Shown here in pieces: positions 14,663-20,454 of a stretch of DNA of 20,454 nt. The DNA is from Dehalococcoidales bacterium (GTDB taxonomy: Bacteria > Chloroflexota > Dehalococcoidia > Dehalococcoidales > JAQTRN01): contig JAQTRN010000002.1 in assembly GCA_028711795.1 (NCBI GenBank), positions 1-20,454 on the forward strand, given 5' to 3'. The notes under the pieces were generated by a model. That model searched no databases. It saw only the letters and a list, made by a program, of their open reading frames with translations, and was not told the DNA's origin. Each line of letters starts with the position of its first letter. Positions within the stretch are counted from its first letter, which is position 1. The position numbers were made by a program, and so were the translations under genes.

Positions 14663-14689
14663 TTGCCCTTTCTCCAGTTCGACTATAAT
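14663..14689 (+). promoter_or_regulatory. Candidate promoter for the Lin0512-family gene
   Basis: A perfect -10 box TATAAT (14684-14689) with TTGCCC 15 bases upstream (14663-14668). The spacer is 2 bases short of optimum. Transcription would start near 14696 and leave a leader of about 27 bases, with GGAGAGG ahead of the ATG at 14723. Confidence 0.4.
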
Positions 14690-14722
14690 GAAATTTAGGT
14701 ATATCCATAAAGGAGAGGCGAA

Positions 14723-15106
14723 ATGAAAAAGAAGAGATATATTATCGAAATGGGTACCGGTATCGAACAGCACGGACAGGAGATGACTAAGGCGGCGGTT
14801 AAGGCCGTCAAAGAGGCTATGAGCGGCGTTTGCCTTGTCGGCCTTACCGAGATGGTCAAGACATCCGGCCCGAATGACATGCTGCTGGATGTTTTGGTAG
14901 CGTGTCCCCGGCCGGAGGAAGTCAATATAGAAGAGCTTGGCAAGGCGCTCCCCTTTGGTCAAAAAGAGATCAAGGTCGTCGCTGGTGGTATGTCTGTGAA
15001 AGGGCACTTCCATCCCGGCATGGGTGATAAGTCAGACGAGATAATCATCGCCAACGCCGCGGTGACGGTCTCTCTTGATCTTGATAAAGTTAAGTTGGGA
15101 AATTAG
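14723..15106 (+). CDS. Lin0512-family conserved protein
   Basis: A 127-residue protein matching the conserved Lin0512 family (TIGR02058): MKKKRYIIEMGTGIEQHGQ at the N-terminus, then TKAAVKAVKEAMSG (22-35), a hydrophobic LVACPRP segment, and VAGGMSVKGHFHPGMGDKSD (86-105) near the end. The repeated glycine-rich turn with two histidines (GHFHPGMG) is the clearest signature. Its biochemical role is not known to me. The 75-base gap to the M20 gene and the same orientation suggest the pair is co-transcribed. GGAGAGG precedes the ATG and a TATAAT promoter lies just upstream. Confidence 0.75.
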   Translation: MKKKRYIIEMGTGIEQHGQEMTKAAVKAVKEAMSGVCLVGLTEMVKTSGPNDMLLDVLVACPRPEEVNIEELGKALPFGQKEIKVVAGGMSVKGHFHPGMGDKSDEIIIANAAVTVSLDLDKVKLGN

Positions 15107-15181
15107 TCTGGTCGGTGTATCGTAATGCAACCGCGGTGCTATTCTGCTTTTTCCTGGACTTAACCGAAGGGAGAGGTAAAG

Positions 15182-16510
15182 GTGCCATTGAGAGAAGAGC
15201 TGAAAACACGAGTCTGTGAAGAGATCGATCGTTACTGCCATAAGATCATCGAGGTCGCTCAGACCATACTGGATAACCCCGAGACCGGTTTTCGCGAGGT
15301 CAAGACTTCGCGTCTGGTAGCCCAGAACTTTGCTGGACTGGGGATAGCTTATCGTGATGGACTGGCGATCACCGGCGTCAAGGGAATAGTCCAGGGAGGC
15401 GGTCCCGGCCCTACCGTGGCCATTCTGGGCGAATTGGACTCGATAATTGTCCCCACTCATCCCAAAGCCGATCCCACAACTGGCGCCGCCCACGCCTGCG
15501 GTCATCACTGCCAGATAGGGATGCTGATCGGCGCGGCTATAGGGCTGAGCCGGTCGGGAGTCCTACCGGCCTTGGCTGGCCGGGTTGCTTTCATGGCCAC
15601 ACCCGCCGAGGAGTATATCGAGATTGAGTTCCGTGAGAACTTACGTAAACAGGGTAAACTCTCTTTCCTCGGTGGTAAATCGGAGCTTATTAAACTCGGT
15701 GAGCTCGATGATATTGATATGGCGATGATGACCCATATCTATGCCACTACAGAGAACAAGAAAATAACGCTGGGTAGCACTATGAACGGCACAGTGGCCA
15801 AGCAGGCCCAGTTTATCGGCCGTAGCGCCCACGCCGGCGGTGAGCCACACAAGGGAATAAATGCACTCAATGCCGCCATGATCGCCCTCAACGCCATCCA
15901 TGCCCAGCGGGAGACCTTCCGCGATGATGACACGGTCAGGGTCCATCCCATCATTACCAGGGGAGGGGAGGTGGTTAATATTGTCCCCGAGGATGTCCGT
16001 CTGGAGACCTACGTACGGGGCAAAACGCTGGAAGCCATTCGCGATGCTAACGACAAGGTAGACCGTGCCCTCCGCGCCGGTGCCCTGGCCGTCGGCGGTA
16101 AAGTACGGATAACCACTCTGCCGGGCTATTTTCCAATAGTTAATGACGCTAACTTACAGGATTTGTTCCGGTCGAATGCAGTCCGGCTTGTCGGTGAAAA
16201 CCAGGTAGGCGCCCCTACCCACTGGACGGCATCCACTGACATGGGCGATGTCAGCCACATCATGCCGGCGATCCACCCCTTCGCTGGCGGTGCTACCGGT
16301 ACCAGTCATGGTAATGATTATCTGATAGAGGACTACGAAGTAGCGGTTATCAATCCGGCTAAGGTAATGGCGTTGACGGTTGTCGACCTCCTGGTCGATG
16401 GCGCTGTGAAGGGGAAAGAAGTACTGGCGAAAAGCCGACCTCGCCTGACCAGACGACAATATCTCGACGCAATGGTCGGCCTGCGTAAAGAGGAATTGTA
16501 CCAGGGTTAG
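15182..16510 (+). CDS. M20-family amidohydrolase/aminoacylase-type metallohydrolase
   Basis: A 442-residue zinc/manganese hydrolase of the M20 amidohydrolase subgroup (relatives: AbgA/AbgB, IAA-amino acid hydrolases, N-acyl-amino acid hydrolases). The metal-binding region HACGHH (104-109) supplies the cysteine-type bridging ligand C106 and H108; E143-E144 in TPAEEY, H185 in MTHIYA and H376 in GTSHGND complete the site. SAHAGGEPHKGINALN (215-230) marks the dimerisation domain. It would cleave an amide or N-acyl bond of a small substrate in the cytoplasm; no signal peptide is seen. The start is GTG 15182 with a GGGAGAGG site 6 bases before it. The gene ends at a Rho-independent terminator and meets threonine aldolase head-on. 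The exact substrate is not readable from sequence. Confidence 0.88.
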   Translation: MPLREELKTRVCEEIDRYCHKIIEVAQTILDNPETGFREVKTSRLVAQNFAGLGIAYRDGLAITGVKGIVQGGGPGPTVAILGELDSIIVPTHPKADPTTGAAHACGHHCQIGMLIGAAIGLSRSGVLPALAGRVAFMATPAEEYIEIEFRENLRKQGKLSFLGGKSELIKLGELDDIDMAMMTHIYATTENKKITLGSTMNGTVAKQAQFIGRSAHAGGEPHKGINALNAAMIALNAIHAQRETFRDDDTVRVHPIITRGGEVVNIVPEDVRLETYVRGKTLEAIRDANDKVDRALRAGALAVGGKVRITTLPGYFPIVNDANLQDLFRSNAVRLVGENQVGAPTHWTASTDMGDVSHIMPAIHPFAGGATGTSHGNDYLIEDYEVAVINPAKVMALTVVDLLVDGAVKGKEVLAKSRPRLTRRQYLDAMVGLRKEELYQG

Positions 16511-16538
16511 AGTCGCCGTACGGCTAACTCGATTTTTT
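16510..16538 (+). terminator. Rho-independent terminator of the M20 gene
   Basis: GAGT (16510-16513) pairs with ACTC (16527-16530) around GCC-GTAC-GGC, with a small internal loop, and is followed after GA by TTTTTT (16533-16538). The T-run lies inside the last codons of the convergent threonine aldolase gene, where it encodes Lys-Lys. On the minus strand the stem has no T-run, so it works in one direction only. Confidence 0.6.
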
Positions 16539-17564
16539 CAGTGCCAGGTCAACGCGGTTAAGGGCCTCTTCTATATCAGCGGCGCTAACCATACGGTTAG
16601 TTACGGCACGGACTCTCCGGCCACCGGGATAGCTGAATTGCACACCTTGCGTGTTCATCGTCTGGACAAAATCAGGCGCCGAAAGGCCGGGCGCTGGTTC
16701 GAAGACCACGATGTTCGTCTGGATTCTCTCCGGGGAAATAACGATACGCGGGATGTTAGCTAGTCCGTAAGCCAGCCGCCGGGCGTTGGCATGGTCTTCC
16801 GCCAGGCGGTCAATCATTTTCTGTAGGGCAATTATGCCCGCGGCGGCGATATTACCGGCCTGGCGCATACCGCCGCCTAGCATCTTGCGCCACTTGCGGG
16901 CCCGTTCCACAAAATCCCGGGTGGAGCAAAGCAGGGAGCCTACCGGAGCGCTGAGACCCTTAGAAACACAGAAACAGACTGAGTTCACGGGTCGGGCCAG
17001 TTCACTGGCCGGTACTCCCAGGGCAACCGCGGCGTTGAAGATACGGGCTCCATCCAGATGGATTCGGAAGTCGTGTCGCCGGGCTATTTCCGCTACGGTA
17101 GCGGTATAGTCGGCGGTCAATACGGCGCCGCTGCATCGGTTATGAGTATTTTCTAAGCAGAGGAGCGTGGTCTGAGGCTGGTGAACATTGCGTGGCCGTA
17201 TCGCCTCTTCAATAGCGCCGGGGTCCATCCGTCCCCCCGGATCATTCGGGACGGTGCGCATTACCACTCCACCCAGGGTGGATGCCCCGCCAACCTCGTA
17301 CCAGAAGATATGGGCCTCGCTACCGAGGATGATTTCCTCACCGGGGTGAGTGTGCGTCAGGACGGCGATGAGGTTGCTCATGGTGCCACTGGGTGTAAAG
17401 AGCGCCGCCTCTTTGCCCAGCATGTTAGCCGCCAACTGCTCCAGGCGGTTGACGGTGGGGTCTTCACCATAGACGTCGTCGCCCACCTCGGCTTCGTACA
17501 TAGCCCGCCGCATCTCTGCTGTCGGTACGGTTATGGTATCACTACGCAGGTCGATTATTTTCAT
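16524..17564 (-). CDS. ltaE: Low-specificity L-threonine aldolase
   Basis: A PLP-dependent fold-type I enzyme that splits L-threonine (and allo-threonine) to glycine and acetaldehyde. The 346 residues match the family size. It opens with IDLRSDTITVPTAEMRRAM (4-22) and VGDDVYGEDPTVN (27-39), the hallmark of the family. H85 (SEAHIFW) should stack on the cofactor, D171 (HLDGAR) contacts the pyridine nitrogen and K202 (CVSKGLSAP) forms the Schiff base. AAAAGGATG lies just before the ATG. It is the last gene of the gcv operon, 27 bases after gcvPB; feeding glycine into the cleavage system is the obvious link. Its C-terminal codons overlap the terminator of the convergent M20 gene. Confidence 0.93.
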   Translation of the reverse strand: MKIIDLRSDTITVPTAEMRRAMYEAEVGDDVYGEDPTVNRLEQLAANMLGKEAALFTPSGTMSNLIAVLTHTHPGEEIILGSEAHIFWYEVGGASTLGGVVMRTVPNDPGGRMDPGAIEEAIRPRNVHQPQTTLLCLENTHNRCSGAVLTADYTATVAEIARRHDFRIHLDGARIFNAAVALGVPASELARPVNSVCFCVSKGLSAPVGSLLCSTRDFVERARKWRKMLGGGMRQAGNIAAAGIIALQKMIDRLAEDHANARRLAYGLANIPRIVISPERIQTNIVVFEPAPGLSAPDFVQTMNTQGVQFSYPGGRRVRAVTNRMVSAADIEEALNRVDLALKKSS

Positions 17565-17591
17565 AAAATCATCCTTTTTACCTGAAATTCT

Positions 17592-19046
17592 TCAGAGCTT
17601 ACTCTTCTCTTCACTCATTCGCCAGCGCAGGTCTGGCTGTCTGGCAGCGGTGGTCTCATCTAACCGCCTGACCGGTGTGTTGTGCGGAGCGGCGTGCAAG
17701 ATTTCCGGATTTTCTTCTACCTCTCTGGCGATAGCTTTCATGGCGGCGATGAAAGAGTCCAGGGTTTGCTTGCTTTCCGTTTCGGTGGGTTCGATCATCA
17801 ATGCCTCTTCCACGATCAACGGGAAGTAAATGGTCGGTGGATGAAAGCCATAGTCGATCAGACGTTTGGCGATGTCAAATGTTCTGACCCCCTTAGCTTT
17901 CTGTCGTTTCCCGGAGAATACAACTTCATGCATACAGGTACGGTCGTAGGGGAGATGATAGTCTGCCCGCAACTCTTCTTTTAGATAATTGGCATTGATG
18001 ACCGCGTCCCGGCTGACCTCGGCCAGTCCGGCCGCTCCCAGAGAACGGATGTAGGCGTAGGCTTTAATCATGACCCCGAAGTTGCCATAGGCTGCTCCCA
18101 GGCTACCGATGGAATGTAGTGGGGAGAAGAACGAATAGCCGTTGTCATCCTTCGTGACGATTGGTGAAGGCAGGAAAGCGGCCAGGTTGGGTTTAACGCA
18201 GACCGGTCCGGAACCCGGTCCACCCCCGCCGTGGGGGGTGCTGAAAGTCTTATGCAGATTCAACTGAACACAGTCAAAACCCAGGTCGCCAAATTTCACC
18301 CTGCCCAGCAGAGAATTAAGGTTGGCGCCATCGCCAATAAGCAGTCCACCCCTCCCGTGGACTAACTGGCTTATCTCTGCTATTTGCGGGTCGAATAGAC
18401 CGAGAGTGGTTGGTAGCGTTAGTGTCAGCGCGGCGACCTCGTCGGTCATCAAGGAATGCAGGCTCTTCAAATCGAGATTGCCTTTGGTATCGGAGGGAAC
18501 GCTGTGTATCTCGAATCCGCACATGGCCGCGGTGGCCGGATTGGTGCCATGCGAGGAATCCGGTACCAGTACCTTCTTTCGTTTCTTGTCACCTTGTGCC
18601 TGGTAATAGTCTTTTACCATCAATATGCCGGCCAGTTCGCCCTGAGCGCCGGCCATGGGGGCCAGGCTGGTCGCGTTCATACCCACAATCTCAGCCAGGT
18701 ATGCCTGCAACTCAAACATCAGCTTTAGTGCTCCCTGGACGGAATCGGCTGATTGGTAGGGATGTATCTCGGCAAAACCCGGGAGACGGGCGATATCTTC
18801 CTGCCATTTGGGATTGTATTTCATGGTGCAACTTCCCAGCGGGTAGAAGCCGGTATCTACTCCGTAATTCAGCCGGCTGAGGTGGGTAAAATATCTCACC
18901 AGATCAACCTCGCTCACCTCCGGCAATTCCAGGTCCTGGCGGAGTAGTTCCCGCGGTGGCAACTCTGATGGGGTTACGTCCAGAGGTGGCAGAGTGCAGC
19001 CAGTTTTCCCTGGCTGGCTGATATCGGGGAGTAAATAACTCTCCAT
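17592..19046 (-). CDS. gcvPB: Glycine dehydrogenase (decarboxylating) subunit 2
   Basis: The PLP-binding half of a split P-protein. It decarboxylates glycine and passes the aminomethyl group to the lipoyl arm of GcvH. The 484 residues match the family. GFYPLGSCTMKYNPK (66-80), DGANLN (239-244), K266 in NLHKTFSTPHGGGGPGSGP and NFGVMIKAYAY are intact; K266 carries PLP. It should pair with GcvPA, encoded 4 bases upstream, as an alpha2beta2 enzyme. The ribosome site (GAAAGG) lies within the end of gcvPA, so the subunits are probably made in coupled fashion. The split P-protein is common in archaea, Firmicutes and many deep-branching bacteria and rules out the single-chain proteobacterial type. 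Confidence 0.95.
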   Translation of the reverse strand: MESYLLPDISQPGKTGCTLPPLDVTPSELPPRELLRQDLELPEVSEVDLVRYFTHLSRLNYGVDTGFYPLGSCTMKYNPKWQEDIARLPGFAEIHPYQSADSVQGALKLMFELQAYLAEIVGMNATSLAPMAGAQGELAGILMVKDYYQAQGDKKRKKVLVPDSSHGTNPATAAMCGFEIHSVPSDTKGNLDLKSLHSLMTDEVAALTLTLPTTLGLFDPQIAEISQLVHGRGGLLIGDGANLNSLLGRVKFGDLGFDCVQLNLHKTFSTPHGGGGPGSGPVCVKPNLAAFLPSPIVTKDDNGYSFFSPLHSIGSLGAAYGNFGVMIKAYAYIRSLGAAGLAEVSRDAVINANYLKEELRADYHLPYDRTCMHEVVFSGKRQKAKGVRTFDIAKRLIDYGFHPPTIYFPLIVEEALMIEPTETESKQTLDSFIAAMKAIAREVEENPEILHAAPHNTPVRRLDETTAARQPDLRWRMSEEKSKL

Positions 19047-19050
19047 GGGA

Positions 19051-20355
19051 CTATACCTTTCTCAGGACATCTACCAGCCGGTCAATATCCTGTTTAGTAT
19101 TTACCTCGGTCACGCAGAGGAGCAGGCCGTTATCTATCAGGTGGCTCACATCCAGACCGCCGATTATTCTTTTCTGGAAAAGCGCTTCATTGATTTGATG
19201 AGGTGGCACCGGGCAGCGCACTACGAATTCTTTGAAGAATGGCTCCGGGAAAACAAGTGAGTATCCCCTGAGGGAACTGATGGCTTGAGCGGCGTAGTGT
19301 GCTTTATGGTAACACAATTCAGCTATGTGGCGAAGGCCACTTTTGCCCAGAGCGGCTATATAGACCGTAGCTGCCAGGGCGACTAATGCCTCGCTGGTGC
19401 AGATGTTGGAAGTCGCCCGCTCTCTTCGGATGTGCTGCTCCCGGGTCGATAGGGTCAGAACATATCCGGGTTTACCAGCAACGTCCACGGTCTTGCCGAC
19501 AATCCGGCCGGGCATCTGACGCAGGTATTCCTGACGGCAGGTAAAGATACCGAGCCCGGGGCCACCAAAGCTGGTTGGATTACCCAGCGCCTGACCTTCA
19601 GAGACGACGATATCAGCCCCGTATTCGCCGGGTGGCCGGAACATCCCCAGAGAAATAGGGTCGACAATAACGAGCAGTAGCGCCCCAACCTCGTGGGCTC
19701 GCTGCGCGTAGGACCTCACGTCTTCAAAATGACCCCAGAAGTTAGGCTGTTGTACTACCAGGCAAGCGTAGTCTGGCGACAGATCTGCCGAGTCTAATTC
19801 CGTTTTGTCCAGAGCGAGGTCATGACCGCTGGCGTAAGTTTCGATTACCCGGTGATACCGGGGGTTTATTGTGGGCACTACCGCGATTTTATCTTTATGG
19901 GTAAAGCGACACGCCATCAAAGCGGCTTCAGCAGCCGCGGTGCTGCCATCGTACATCCCGGTATTGCTTACCTCCATGCCGGTAAGCTGACAGACCAGTG
20001 ACTGGTATTCATACATAGCCTGTAATGTACCCTGGCTGATCTCGGCCTGGTATGGAGTGTAAGCGGTGTAGAATTCACTGCGGCCAGTGATATGGTGAAC
20101 GACACTGGGAATGAAATGCCGGTAAAAGCCAGCTCCGAGAAAACAGACGTAGTCATCCAGGTTAGCATTTAAGTTTGATAACTGGCGGAGTTCCTTTATC
20201 AGTTCTAATTCAGAAAGAGGCGGCGGCAACCGGAAATTGGTCTGGCGGAACCGGACCGGAATATCCTGGAAAAGTTCTTCCGGAGAACTGGCCCCTATTT
20301 TCTGTAACATGACCGCCCGGTCAGCATTAGTATTCGGCAAATAGGGTGACGGCAT
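19051..20355 (-). CDS. gcvPA: Glycine dehydrogenase (decarboxylating) subunit 1
   Basis: The partner half of the split P-protein, 434 residues, usual length. It opens with PYLPNTNADRAVMLQKIGASSPEELF, the standard N-terminus, and contains GAGFYRHFIPSVVHHI, AYTPYQAEISQGTLQAMYEYQ and a GMYDGSTAAAEAALMA segment; FTCRQEYLRQMPGRIVG is also characteristic. It completes the active site formed with GcvPB but lacks the PLP lysine itself. GGGGAGGT lies 9 bases before the ATG, and the gap from the gcvH stop is 16 bases. The order gcvH-gcvPA-gcvPB is as expected for one operon; gcvT is presumably further upstream, outside the window. Confidence 0.95.
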   Translation of the reverse strand: MPSPYLPNTNADRAVMLQKIGASSPEELFQDIPVRFRQTNFRLPPPLSELELIKELRQLSNLNANLDDYVCFLGAGFYRHFIPSVVHHITGRSEFYTAYTPYQAEISQGTLQAMYEYQSLVCQLTGMEVSNTGMYDGSTAAAEAALMACRFTHKDKIAVVPTINPRYHRVIETYASGHDLALDKTELDSADLSPDYACLVVQQPNFWGHFEDVRSYAQRAHEVGALLLVIVDPISLGMFRPPGEYGADIVVSEGQALGNPTSFGGPGLGIFTCRQEYLRQMPGRIVGKTVDVAGKPGYVLTLSTREQHIRRERATSNICTSEALVALAATVYIAALGKSGLRHIAELCYHKAHYAAQAISSLRGYSLVFPEPFFKEFVVRCPVPPHQINEALFQKRIIGGLDVSHLIDNGLLLCVTEVNTKQDIDRLVDVLRKV

Positions 20356-20371
20356 TGACTAATACCTCCCC

Positions 20372-20454
20372 TCAATGTGAGCTATCTTCGGTTAGTTTAG
20401 CCTCGAATTGATCATACTCGGCACTCGGCATCAGCTTATCAAGTTCGGCTAAAT
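20372..20454 (-). CDS. gcvH: Glycine cleavage system H protein, 3' end (partial)
   Basis: The last 26 codons of a gene that continues beyond the window, ending at TGA 20374-20372. The visible residues (LAELDKLMPSAEYDQFEAKL then TEDSSH) correspond to the C-terminal helix of the lipoyl carrier GcvH, where ELDxLM...YxxF is typical. The lipoyl-lysine region lies outside the window. Position directly ahead of gcvPA supports the identity. Confidence 0.75.
   Translation of the reverse strand, partial: LAELDKLMPSAEYDQFEAKLTEDSSH

Noticed and set aside
16690..16705. GGTTCGAA sequence resembling a tRNA T-loop
   Set aside because: It lies within ltaE coding sequence and no acceptor or anticodon stem can be built around it.

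Overview
The window (about 20.5 kb, moderately GC-rich) is typical bacterial chromosome: closely packed genes, clear AGGAGG-type ribosome sites and some GTG starts. An AOR-family tungsten/molybdenum oxidoreductase, a split glycine decarboxylase (GcvPA/GcvPB), an archaeal-type UPF0200 kinase, a GH3-family protein and tungstopterin/MoaD-type partners point to an anaerobe, most likely an uncultured Chloroflexota of the Dehalococcoidia type. That placement is inference from gene content; there is no rRNA or marker gene to settle it. No tRNA, rRNA, CRISPR array, insertion sequence or phage gene was found.

Layout. (1) 44-3311, plus strand: hpt and ade overlap by one base and give a two-step adenine salvage route (adenine to hypoxanthine to IMP). 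A SnoaL-like protein and a methylmalonyl-CoA-epimerase-like VOC protein follow. (2) 3374-5710, plus: a good sigma70-like promoter, then an AOR-family oxidoreductase and a MoaD/ThiS-like small protein ending in Gly-Gly. A strong hairpin separates them from the convergent genes that follow. (3) 5756-8731, minus: a secreted, membrane-anchored protein with seven IPT/TIG repeats, then a YgjP/SprT-like metallopeptidase 3 bases downstream. (4) 8797-9189, plus: a C-terminal remnant of PTS enzyme I. (5) 9196-13575, minus: a membrane GAF-GGDEF-HD-GYP cyclic-di-GMP protein, and upstream of it a GH3-family protein. (6) 13767-16510, plus: a UPF0200-type P-loop kinase, a TIGR04076 protein, a Lin0512-family protein and an M20 amidohydrolase, ending at a Rho-independent terminator. 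(7) 16524-20454, minus: the glycine cleavage operon, as the 3' end of gcvH, gcvPA, gcvPB and a threonine aldolase.

How the genes fit together. The clearest pathway links are adenine salvage (hpt-ade) and one-carbon/glycine metabolism. In the latter, threonine aldolase makes glycine and acetaldehyde, and the GcvP/H complex cleaves the glycine. An AOR could in principle oxidise the acetaldehyde, but nothing in the sequence ties the two loci together.

The most interesting points are the AOR-family protein that lacks the third cysteine of its iron-sulfur motif yet carries an extra C-terminal cysteine, the GH3 protein with altered nucleotide-binding motifs, the TIG surface protein with its co-directional peptidase, the PtsI remnant, and the run of poorly characterised small proteins at 13.7-15.1 kb. 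I did not find a demonstrably new multi-gene system; the AOR-MoaD unit and the small-protein cluster are the best leads.
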